Below, one piece after another: positions 1 to 9,819 of a stretch of DNA of 60,000 nt; the stretch's first letter is position 1, and each line of letters starts with the position of its first letter. The translations under genes were made by a program, and so were the position numbers. The stretch is from Adiantum capillus-veneris (lineage: Eukaryota; Streptophyta; Polypodiopsida; Polypodiales; Pteridaceae): NCBI GenBank assembly GCA_014529385.2, contig CM043946.1, positions 36,709,558 through 36,769,557 on the forward strand, read 5' to 3'. A model generated the notes under the pieces. It was not told the origin of the DNA, made no database searches, and saw only the letters and a program-made list of their open reading frames with translations.

Positions 1-272
1 GCTTTTCGAGGAAAAGAAGGATAAAAGAACGACGCGTGGTGCATTTGGGGATCATTTATAGATCTCCTCTTCTGCGAGTGCGAGTGAGACGCTACATGCA
101 AGCGGATTGAAGCTCGGGGGTGGTCGGGAGGTTCGAGCTCCGTACAACGGAGTGCATCCATATTCCATTGCTCCTCTGTTGTATCAAAACTCTGTAAAAA
201 TTCATCAATACAAAGATCTCTTTCTCTATCTTTTGCTGTCTATCTCTATTATTATCTTCCTGTGACATTGGT

Positions 273-430
273 TGTAATACAAAATTATGCAAACCACAAA
301 CTTTTTTTTGATATCCTTGTAATACAAAATTACGCAAACGCGCAAACTTCTTTTTTATATCCTTGCAATACAAAATTACGCAAACCATAAACTTTGCAAA
401 ACTTACAATGTTTTTTTATATCCTTGTGCA
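273..430. repeat. Short tandem repeat, about 45-46 bp period
   Basis: Three clear copies of a unit beginning TGTAATACAAAATTA start at about 273, 318 and 364, and a weaker fourth begins near 424. Each copy ends in a T-run followed by ATATCCTT. The repeat produces apparent open frames on the minus strand that I do not regard as genes. Around 120-270 the sequence has the look of LTR or UTR DNA, but I could not assign it to an element. Confidence 0.75.
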
Positions 431-445
431 ATATATTAGTTGTAT

Positions 446-604
446 ATATTGTGGTGTGTGGTTGTGTAGGTAGAGTCTGGCCACCTAGTGTGGTCAGACA
501 TGTTATGGTTGTAACTGCTTGATGGTAATATAAGGAGGTGCCGAATGAGAGAGAGGCACACTTGGTTTGGACGTGTAGGCAGAGTCGACCACACACCACA
601 ATAT
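446..604. repeat. 16-bp perfect inverted repeat flanking 127 bp
   Basis: ATATTGTGGTGTGTGG at 446-461 is the exact reverse complement of 589-604. Just inside each end is a direct repeat of the type GTGTAGG(T/C)AGAGTC. No convincing target-site duplication was found, so this may be a very small foldback element or part of an LTR edge. The stretch 605-806 holds nothing that I recognise. Confidence 0.5.
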
Positions 605-806
605 CTTGGATTTTGTTGGTTAGAGATACTCCCTACTTAGTTTCTTAACCTATAAAAATAATTTTAAATTGTTCTATCTCTAACACATGCCAAAAACCTT
701 CCATCAAAAAATGTTGCACTAGGATATTTGGGGAAAAGTTAATAGCCATAAGCACATATCACCGAAAAAACTACTTCTATAAAACCATAGCAAGGTCCAC
801 AAGCTT

Positions 807-3800
807 TTAAAGCTGCATTAGCACCCGTGAACCTCCAAGTGCTTGGACTAACTCCAATTTTGTTAAAGCCGGATGCATGAACTCATGAGCATGAGGGTCA
901 AGGCCAAGTACTTGCAGAAATATGAAGTAAATGTGCTTACATGGCATATACACAAGGCGCTTGCTTTCCCGATTTTGAAAATCCTCGCAAGTACATCTAG
1001 GAAAATATGACATTGTCACAGAGTATGTCACTCCCTTTGCACTTGACCCCATAGTATTAACATAGAAAACATGTGTTTCATTGCAAACCACAATGACCTC
1101 TCGCACCAACTCTGCTGCCATGGTTTTACCCACTTCAATCTTGCCATGAAAATCCTTTGTTGATCATGATCTCCATTTCACAATCTTTCCATCTCTAAAT
1201 TTGGGACGGATGATGCTAGCAACTCTTTGGTTCAATGGAACTATCTCATGCATTCTTGATGCTGATGTAACTCCTGCTTGCAAAACAAAACCATTGGCTT
1301 GTAGTGGTGTTACCTCTTGAGGTTGCAAATTTGTGCCCTCTGCGACCACCCAAACATCGGGAGATGGACCTGGTGGCCCTTCGACTATGCTGTGAACCTT
1401 CCAGGTGTGCATGTTATTGGAGTTACAAAACCAAATGAACCCTTCCACAAGGCCTCCCAATTGTGAACCAGATGGAGGATATTTCCTGCGACCCCAAAAA
1501 CAAGGAGCTAGCACCCCTATTTTGGTATCCGTTGAACAGGCATTAATGAACCGCCCACATCAATCTCCATCTTTTGACACCACACCGAAACAAGTCATCT
1601 TTCGCCTAGGTTCTGTTCTCCTTATTGCCAAACTGACTTTGCTACATTTACTTTGGGATATGGGACAACATTTGAAGCTTTTTTCGTGTGCTGCAACCCA
1701 CCAGTTGAAGTTGTCATTGTAACATACTCTGGCCTGTGGCTATCCTCCTCCAAGACAATATTTACATCAACAAAAATTAGCCTCTTTTTTCTAACACTCT
1801 TTTCTTGGAGTATATTTCTATTCCTTTCAGGACTATTGACACCCATTTCATGCATTGAAGAATGTGTGAGGTCGACTAGTTTCTTTCCAGCTGCCACAGA
1901 AGTAGATGAAGGTCGGTTCATGAAGCGATTTGCCAAATCTTTAATGCCGGGACCGGTGGAGCTCCCAACACGTTTGAAATAGGAATTAAATTTCACACTT
2001 TGAAGCATAGCTAAAGCCATATCTGCACATGCTGCCTCATACAAAATTATGGGATCCTTGTAACCAACTGAGGCACGCATAGGCTAGCATGTTTTGACTC
2101 AGACAAGTTTGTGTTAGGGACAAAGATACCCGCAGTATCTTGTGATACAAATCTTTCCCCCCAATGAGGCACTCATACATCCCACCAAGCCAACCATGTC
2201 TCCAATGAAGCAATCTCCCCTTCAATGGACATTCCTATTTTCCAAAATCTTCTAAGCTCTCCCTTACAATGCTTAGCCGCATTCTCTGTAGGTGCAGTTC
2301 TCCACTTGCGACACAAAATCTTGTGCTCCTCTTGAAATGTTGGATGGATGCACTTGACAGTATGTCAAAACCCTGTTGCTTAACCACATTGTTCAGTATC
2401 TTCCAAAATTCAATCTGAGAATATTTATTTTCCACGCTAAACTCAGCAGTTGCAATGGTGAGCAGCTCTCGTACATAAGGGTCATAGACATGTACTGACA
2501 TAGTCGGCCATCCTTGAACACGGTGAACATGATCAAAGTGCACCCACATTTGCTCCAAATTACCTCCAGGACGCATGCGATTCACCAAATCAACTGCACT
2601 TCCCGATCCCTTAATTGACATTTTAAATACATGAGGTTGTACTTTATCACCCAATTGGCCTAGAAAAAGGATACTATGGATAAAAGGATATCTGCACTTT
2701 CTTCTCAATTCAAGCACTGCCTCAAGACCTTTTGAAGTGATATTCTTTGATCTTTTTGCACACTCCAAACTTCGTTCGACTCTCCTTTTATTTGACAGGG
2801 GAGTCATACTGACAAGGAATTCAGCAAATTCCAAATCTTCAATCATAGCACTTGAAGTTGAACCTGCTCCAATAATCTTTTCCATGATAAGATCATTAGT
2901 GGTGGCTCACGCTCCAATTGTTTCGCAGTGACCAAAGGGTCCCGACTTGCTCGATCAAGGAACATTTCATCTATGTGACTTTCAACCATCCGAATCCTCC
3001 CTTCTGCACATGGATGATTATGTTCTCCAAGATGCAAAGCACACATAGTACAATTATGCTTATCTCTAGGCAAACAATAGTAAATAACTGCAGGACATAT
3101 AGATACACATTCGGGAATTTGTCCACAATGACTGCATACCAGTGTGCCATACTGAGAAGAGATCAATCCTTTAGGACTAGATTTAACAAGCCGACCTCAC
3201 CATTGAGACCCATTGAACATTTGAGTGCAAATAAAATGGACAATCAATTTTGATGTAGCGCAAATGACCAGAGCATCTACTAAATCTGACGATGCCATTA
3301 AAACTATCGCTGCTACAAGTGACATACTCTGTCCACATGTGACTATCATGCCTTTGCTCCATACCACTCATACCTGAAGAATTACCAGATGGCGGTAATT
3401 CAAAAGCAATATACCCATCATAATGAGCTGAGAGCTCATCAGTACAGACCACTTTCTTGGCTTGATGGAGGGCAATATATAAATTGCTTTGCAATAGCAT
3501 GCACTTAATCATGTCAATAACACTCGCATTGATCTCAGAGAGAGGTACTTTCTTGTCTTTCATATCTTGAGAAACTCTGTCAATGCCAGCATCAATCTGA
3601 TCCTCACTTCCCATATCCGCCTTGTAGAACTGGTGTTGTTCATGATCAAGCATAAAAGTTTGCTCACCATATGATGATATAGTAGCTTCTACCTTGACTT
3701 GCGGTCCAGATAATGTTAGTGGACGAAGACAAAAAGTAGCATCACAAAGTTCAAAATATTCTTGCAAAGAAGCAACTGTCAAAGAATAAATTCTGGTATC

Positions 3801-3860
3801 AAACATAAGCACTAGCTTTTGTCCACGCCCTAGACCAAAAACTGTAATGCATATCCCCAT
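807..3860 (-). pseudogene. Mutator-like (MULE) transposase relic with SWIM zinc finger
   Basis: Reading from 3860 downward, one protein is recoverable in pieces. The N-terminal segment (3860-3183) is unrecognised. Next (3166-2843) comes a cysteine/histidine cluster, CSHCG...C...C...GEHNHP, like the WRKY/GCM-type finger of MULE transposases. Then (2885-2235) comes an RNase-H-like core with a candidate first Asp in HFDHVHR and a later D and E. A 2225-1622 segment follows, and finally (1133-807) a SWIM finger, CTCEDFQ...CKHIYF. The finger order matches MULE transposases or domesticated relatives. It is broken: frames shift near 3180, 2880, 2080 and 1620, and stops lie at 2235, 1560-1562 and 1164-1166. 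The pieces 1514-1164 and 1133-807 share a frame and are separated by a single TGA. Some breaks could be introns, but the in-frame nonsense codons favour a pseudogene. Confidence 0.7.
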
Positions 3861-4100
3861 GGGTTAATAGTGTGGTTAGAAGAAGGTAAGAATATCAAAG
3901 AGGAGTGGCATGGTTCTAATTGATACAAAGGGTGTAAATAGAATAGATTGATATCCTTAAAATTCTATCCATAACCACAAGCCGCCACGAATATTGCACG
4001 TTCGTGTTCCCATGAACAACAATTACTGTTTTATAAAATATATATTATAAATAATAATTCACTATATAATATAGTCACAACATGAAATATAAAGTGCTTC

Positions 4101-4195
4101 AAAAAACGAGCCAACTTTTAATTTTTAAAACACTAAAAAAACGAGCCTACTTTTAATTTTTAAAACATTGAAAAAACGAGCCTGCTTTTAGTTCT
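4101..4195. repeat. Tandem repeat, 34-36 bp unit, three copies
   Basis: Units starting at about 4101, 4135 and 4171 share AAAAACGAGCC followed by an ACTTTTAATTTTTAAAAC-type tail. The third is partial. The surrounding AT-rich DNA (3861-4430) shows no coding signal. Confidence 0.75.
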
Positions 4196-4847
4196 TTCAG
4201 TTTTACGATTTTCAGTCAATTGAGTATATTAATGACAACTGAACTTCACCTACCCAATTAAATGTCCCATGCACAATATCCCATGCCGAAGTTAAGGGTG
4301 TTTACACATTGCTGAATGTTTTTGGTTTAATAAATTCTAAGACAAGTTTTTGTGTGCTGAAAAGAGTGGTTGCCTATTGAGTTTGTTAGAGAGGCCACCA
4401 ATGAAATGAATTGAAAAGGGGCTACACTAGAGTACCATTAGGAGATTTCGGAGGTCTTTTGGAGGGCCTTTTGGAAGAGAGAGGAAAATAAGCTCCTCCA
4501 ATGAGAGAAGAGCCTACGTTACGTAGAAAAATAGATTGATATTAACAAAAATATAAAAGGTGTCCCTCTCCTCATTTAATAATCTAGTGGTCCTTGAAGA
4601 CGATCACTCTATTTCATTTAATGCGAGCACCTTTTTCAGAAGGTAGATGCGGTGCATTTGATACGGCTTATGTCATCACTAGAATTCAAAAAGTTACAAA
4701 ACTATCAAGTGGTGGAAGATTTTGAAACGTTTGATATTGTCAATGTGTCCGGAACGCCCAAATATCCTAGAAATGAATGTCCAATTGCCTAGCGCCGACA
4801 TCCAAAGAGGCAAAGAATGTCAAAAACCCCTAAAAGAACATTTTACT

Positions 4848-4908
4848 AACGGCGCGCGAGGGGGCATTCCAAAATTTTGGAATGCCTCATCGTGCGCCGT
4901 TAGTAAAA
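4848..4908. repeat. ACTAACGGCGC palindrome in left arm
   Basis: The segment starts TACTAACGGCGCGCGAG and closes with CGTGCGCCGTTAGTA, with an inner palindrome CATTCCAAAATTTTGGAATG at its centre. Related but diverged versions occur near 5244-5300, 5414-5477 and 5687-5745. Repeats of this class resemble subterminal motifs of DNA transposons, but no protein partner is visible here. Confidence 0.7.
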
Positions 4909-5084
4909 AGCCCCTTTTTTCCTCTTTTAAAGAGCTTTTTGAGAGGAAAATGTCAAAAAATCTCTAAAAAGGCCTCCATCTATCACATAGGTTTTTTCTT
5001 CATCATCTTAGCCTTAGAGATCATAATTTCGGGTCTATAAGAGTGAGTACGCACACCCATTGTTACAATTCTACAAAGTGCATT

Positions 5085-5186
5085 TTGATCACACACACAC
5101 ACACACACACAGACAGACACACACTCACAAACACATAGACACACAAATATAACATACACACACACACAAACACAAACACAAAGAGC

Positions 5187-5241
<55 letters not shown>

Positions 5242-5369
5242 CTATAGGCGCGCGTAGAGAGGCACAACCGATGTGCATGTTTCTATGCGCGCCTTTAGTA
5301 CTGTGCATCCACCAATGTATGTGTTTATGTGTGTATATGTGAGTGTTATAGAGAGAGGAAGTAAGACGG

Positions 5370-5400
<31 letters not shown>

Positions 5401-5545
5401 TCTTTCTGTTACCTTATACTAACGGCGCAAGGAGGTGTTTTTGGAGGTCAAAACATGCTCCACGCGTGCCGTTAGTAATGGGAGTCTCTCTCTCTCTCTC
5501 TCTTTAAATATGCTAAGCTATAGAAAGGAGAGGGAGAGGGAGAGG

Positions 5546-5591
<46 letters not shown>

Positions 5592-5596
5592 GAGCA
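5085..5596. repeat. CA / CT / GA microsatellite core of the long-TIR element
   Basis: The core has (AC)n near 5091-5112, (CT)n near 5182-5239, (AG)n near 5375-5400, (CT)n near 5485-5503 and (AG)n near 5540-5595. Open frames across these tracts encode only Arg-Glu, Ser-Leu or Cys-Val dipeptide runs and are not genes. Confidence 0.9.
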
Positions 5597-6725
5597 TGGT
5601 GCAAAAGTGCAATAGAGAAACATGGGTAGGCTTTCTTGAAAGATAATTGTCCAAAAATCACTAAAAGGAGCTTTGTACTAACGGCGCTCAGAGGGGAATT
5701 TTAGCATTTTAGAATGCCTCCTTGTGCACCTTAAGTAAAAAGCCCATTTTTTTGGGGTTTTTGGATATTTTTTGCCTCTCCGGATGTCGGAATGAGACAA
5801 ATAGACATTCGTTTTTAGGGTATTTTAACGTTCCGGACGCATTGGTGGTGTCAAAAGCCTCAAAATCTATCACTATTTGACAATTTGTGACTTTTCAACT
5901 TTCAGTGATGACGCAAGCAGCCTTGAATGCGCCGCACCTACCTCCTGAAAAAGACGCTCACATTAAATAAAAAAGTGACCGTTTTCAAGGACGATTGGGA
6001 ATATAAATCTACTTTTTAAAGTGTCTGGTTTTCCTTTTGGACGTACTCACAAGGTGCAAGTACATTTTAAAAAGAGTTTCTAGAGAGAGAAATACAATTT
6101 GTTGCAAGGCCCTCCAAATGACCTCCGAAATTTTCTAATGTATGGGGGATCAATAGATAGAGCATGTGACAATAGCTTAGGTCTAACACTAGGTTCAAAA
6201 CCATACTAGATCCACTCATTTTGTAAAATCCTTTCATGAGGTTATAGTTCAAGGCCTACTACACATGGAAAAAATAAGAAACTTTTAAGATTTTTGATCT
6301 TTTGGTCACACCAAGCCTCCAAAGTTGATGGACCAGTACATTTTCATCAAAACAGTCATTTCTTACGTTTTCTTGCATAAAAATAAGATTAGGGATTTTT
6401 GTAGGACTTGAGATAAATTCCCTAGTTAACTTCAATGGGTTGGTGATCAGAAAATATGATTGCTTCTCATTCACTATTTTTTGTTTTGCCAAAAGAAATA
6501 GGTACAAAAAGTTGAATTTTTACCATTCTGCAAACCTATCATCAAAGTTTCTATAGCCACGCTCAATACAAATAATATATGCATGTTTTCTTAGTTCCCT
6601 ATTGTCCTTTAGGTTCATAAGAAGCCATGGAGCATGTCAAAAGAATAATACATCTCTTACCAAGGGGAATCTTGGGGACAAAGATGAAGTGCTAAATACA
6701 GCAAACATGAAAAAATTGGGTTCAA

Positions 6726-6774
6726 CATTATGTTGAGCTATATATAGTGTCTCTATATATAGCTCAACACATTA
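6726..6774. repeat. Perfect 17-bp-arm palindrome flanked by CATTA
   Basis: TGTTGAGCTATATATAG (6731-6747), a five-base loop and its exact reverse complement (6753-6769) form a hairpin. The hairpin is bracketed by CATTA on both sides (6726-6730 and 6770-6774). The rest of 6147-7544 is AT-rich with no supported gene. Confidence 0.6.
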
Positions 6775-7544
6775 TGAGTTGTAGAATCCCATAGAAATTA
6801 TTCAATATCTAGCCAAATTTGATCCTTATGACTAGATATGGTTACTACCTACAAAATGCATGTAGTTGTCACAAGAAACTAACAATATTGAAAAAGCTAC
6901 ACTTGATATACTAGAATGTTTCGTTTTCTTCTATAATTGAAAAAATCAACCATCGTTGTCTACTATGCAAAATAGGGTATTAGGTGCCCCAAAACTCAAG
7001 GAATATTAGCTTTATGTTACAATATGCGACATAGAAAATCAAAATTGCATTTGGATATCATGAAAGCCACACAAAAAATCATAGAAGAGCTAAAATTGGC
7101 TAAAAAATAGGATTTGACAATTTTTGTAATTTGGTCATAACTTACAACTTGAACATTTATTTCTTCCTAGAAGCATCAGGACATGTTGAGGACTACTAAA
7201 GATAGTTCTCTAGCATTATAGACCTCACAAACATGAATTCTAGAGTGGTATAGTTGCAAAAAGTTGAAAAAAGCCAAAAACAGGACCCGTTTTTTCACAT
7301 AGTTTAGGTTGTGAAATGTCGTGCAAGGACAAGGTTAAAGATGGAATTGATATATATTCCAAAAAAATGTTGAGTTTTTTTCAGCTCATGAGACAACTTT
7401 CTAGACAGATAGCACCTCAAAATCCATTTTGAAACTCTTGACATAATTCAAGGAAAATGGTCACTAATTAACAGGACATAAAAGTGTCCCATTACCAACC
7501 TAGTGTTAAAGGATGGGGGTGTGTCAGCTCATGGGTGCTCTTAG

Positions 7545-8056
7545 CTAATAAAAGGTAAAATTACCAAAATACCCCTCTAATTTGCAGGAACTCCCAAAAT
7601 ACCCCTCAAATTTCAAAAATTCCAAAAAAAGCCCAAATATTTTGTCACAAATTCCTAAAATGCCCTTCAAGTTTTCCAAAATTCCCAAAGTACCCCTGGT
7701 CGTGAGATTAAATTTCTTGAAAGGCAATAAAAATTGTAGCTTTTCATAAGAAGACTAACTATCTATCAATACAAGATGCTAAAAACAGAGTTTAGGTATG
7801 CTACATAGGCTTTGGAGATGAATTTCTTCTTTATTTTTAGATATAATTACCCTTTTTGCATGGTAATTTGTGACAAATTACATGCTAAGAACTCAAAAAT
7901 GGATCTAAATTGTCGAAAAAGAATAAAGGTTAGAAAATCTTGAACAATCCAATCAAAATAGATGTAAGGGTATTTTGGTAATTTTTGAAATTTGAGGGGT
8001 ATTTTGGGAATTTCCACAAATTAGAGGGCTATTTTAGTAATTTTCCCTTAATAAAA
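7545..8056. mobile_element. Mutator-type MITE with 9-bp target-site duplication
   Basis: The element occupies 7554-8047 (494 bp). Its terminal inverted repeats span about 80 bp and begin GG(T/G)AAAATTAC(C/T)AAAATA. They include the plant MULE-like motif in which GGGTATTTTGG is followed by AATTTTTGAAATTTGAGG. The flanking 9-mers are CTAATAAAA (7545-7553) and TTAATAAAA (8048-8056), which match at 8 of 9 bases, as expected for a Mutator-superfamily duplication. There is no transposase inside; the open frame near 7545-7727 is the inverted repeat itself read as protein. Confidence 0.85.
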
Positions 8057-8066
8057 TTATAGTCGA

Positions 8067-8570
8067 CGTGATTGGCAACCGGCCGTCTGGAGGTGGTGGG
8101 AAAGGGGCAACCGGCCGTCTGGTGGTCATGGTTTCATTATGTGAAAGGGGCCTGTACGCCCCTGCTGTATTTTTTTAAAGTAAGGCAGGCCCCTAATATA
8201 GTTTTTTAATTAATGCATCTGTTGCGCCTCTCTCTCAGGCGGTTTTCTATGCAATCAATTGGCAGCTTTCTTGCGCCCTTTCACGCTCTCAAGTAGTCTT
8301 TCCCTGCACCCTTTCAATCTTTCTTGCCTGCACCCACTTAGGCTTTCTTGCATTGCGCCCACTGAGGCTTTCTTGCATGCCGGACTACTATGTTAGCTTA
8401 TATTAGGTAATCTCTCAAGCCTAATCTCTCAAACACGTTAATATTGGTCTAATGATTTAATCTCTCAAGCCCTCAACGTTCGGCAGCACAACTCGAACCA
8501 AGCTCAGAGAAGGGAGAAGGGAGAAGGGAGTCTACCTCGGCCTGAAAACCTCCTGCCAGGTACCTTTGCA
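8067..8570. other. Intergenic DNA with short duplications
   Basis: GGCAACCGGCCGTCTGG occurs twice (about 8072 and 8105). A CTTTCTTGC(A)-containing phrase recurs three or four times between 8265 and 8385. I see no coding exon, although the pyrimidine-rich character would fit a transcribed leader of the gene at 9.8 kb. Confidence 0.5.
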
Positions 8571-8616
8571 AACTACCTGTAGCCATCCACGCCGACGTGG
8601 ATGGCTACAGGTAGTT
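8571..8616. repeat. Perfect 46-nt hairpin, founder of the hairpin family
   Basis: Arms of 21 nt, AACTACCTGTAGCCATCCACG and its reverse complement, surround a four-base CCGA loop. Five diverged relatives lie at 9301-9739. A further TTGCAAAC / GTTTGCAA pair sits outside this copy. Confidence 0.9.
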
Positions 8617-8825
8617 CTTTTTTTCAATGTTTTAGATAACGTTTGCAAGGATCATGTTTTAATTAAAATTAGAAGCCTTCTGTAACGCTCTTTGTAAAGC
8701 TTGAATTGGAGTTGAACCCTGGGCTTATATAGCCCGCCCACAACCTAGAGCTTGTGATTGTCCACTACCCTGGGAGCATGCCTTGCACAGCCCAAGAGAG
8801 ATGTTGGAGGGGTAGTGCACCCCCC

Positions 8826-8828
<3 letters not shown>

Positions 8829-8922
<94 letters not shown>
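8829..8922. repeat. (GA)n microsatellite
   Basis: About 94 bases of nearly pure GA are interrupted once by GATAGA near 8882. The Arg-Glu and Ser-Leu open frames through it are artefacts. Confidence 0.95.
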
Positions 8923-8923
<1 letters not shown>

Positions 8924-9300
8924 GAGCTCAGAGACAATCTTTTGATCAAGGCCGAAGTGTGCTAAATCATCATCAAAATTAGTTGTGATACTAATATCCC
9001 CATTCAAAGCAAGGTACTCCATGGCCTTCCACTTGCATTCCAAAGTTGGAACTCCACTTCTTCTAGCCAGTGTATAGGAGAATCATGGCGGAAACTCAAA
9101 CCCAAGTGCTTGTGTTGGGATAAGTTTCCAAGGCTCTGCCAGGGTATATATGGGACCGTTGAGCAAAAAACCAAACAGCTGCAAGTATGCCACGTTATGC
9201 ATGTTGCCCAATTATAGAAGCAGCAGGATAAACCAAACTTCTACAGAAGGATTAACTAAACTTTTGTGTGGCTTTCTTATCATTGTGATTCTAAGTCTAA

Positions 9301-9739
9301 ACTACCTGTAGCCATCCACGCCAGCATGGATGGCTAGAAGGAGTTTTGAATGTGAAAATCTACCTATTTATAAGCTTTTTGGAAATCTTTAGAGCTGCAT
9401 AGCTTCTCTTAAAACTATCTGAAGCCATCCACGCTGGTGTGGATGGCTAGAAGGAGTTTCTTGAGACATTGGTTTAGGGGTAGTGATTCATTCTCGCATT
9501 GAATTTAATCATGTTTTATGAAGCTCAGAAAGCTCCCTCAAGCTATCCACGCCGACATGGATGTCTAGAGGGAATTTCTCAAGATTAAAATTTCTAATTG
9601 ATCATGATTTTTTTAAAATTGTTAGTTCCCCTCTAGCAATCCACGCCGAGATGGATGCTTAGGTGGAATAGACGCCTTTTTTTAAAATTGTTAGTTCCCC
9701 TCTAGGCATTCGCGTCGCCATGGATGCCAGGAGGGAATT
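9301..9739. repeat. Array of five 46-48 nt imperfect hairpins
   Basis: The hairpins are at 9301-9346, 9413-9458, 9531-9577, 9624-9669 and 9692-9739. All share the core CCATCCACGC...GTGGATGG (variously mutated), with outer arms related to (G)TTCCCTCTAG / CTAGAGGGAA or ACTACCTGTAG / CTAGAAGGAGT. Spacing start to start is 112, 118, 93 and 68 bases. The last two also share a TTTAAAATTGTTAGTTCCCC lead-in, so they arose by a 68-bp tandem duplication. The array ends about 80 bases before the first exon-like sequence of the next gene. Confidence 0.85.
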
Positions 9740-9819
9740 TTAGTGAAGTAAATAAATTGTTTTTGGTTTCGTTTTGCAAGTCCTTCAATTCGTGGATGAG
9801 GTTGCAGAGGGAGATAGAT

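Larger units (their letters stand above)
4430..6146. mobile_element. Long-terminal-inverted-repeat DNA transposon (non-autonomous)
   Basis: The left arm (about 4430-4930) and right arm (about 5670-6146) are diverged reverse complements over roughly 0.5 kb. Matching landmarks include ATTTCGGAGGTC then TTGGAGGGCC near the outer edge (about 4445 and 6130), GGTCCTTGAAGACG versus CGTCCTTGAAAACG, GCGTCCGGAACG, and CGACATCC(A/G)(A/G)AGAGGCAAA. Inside each arm lies a smaller palindrome bounded by ACTAACGGCGC and GCGCCGTTAGT. The centre (4980-5660) is CA/CT/GA microsatellite and carries no transposase. Arm length suggests a Mutator-type or foldback element. The exact ends and target duplication could not be fixed, because similarity fades beyond the CATTA-like edge. 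Arm identity was judged by eye. Confidence 0.75.

Noticed and set aside
6259-6507. 82-residue minus-strand frame that vaguely recalls a LINE endonuclease
   Set aside because: No catalytic motif of the endonuclease family is visible and the surrounding DNA is AT-rich and frame-poor.
9301-9739. CRISPR-like array
   Set aside because: The repeats are palindromic and poorly conserved, spacing is uneven, spacers are partly duplicated, and the setting is a plant genome.
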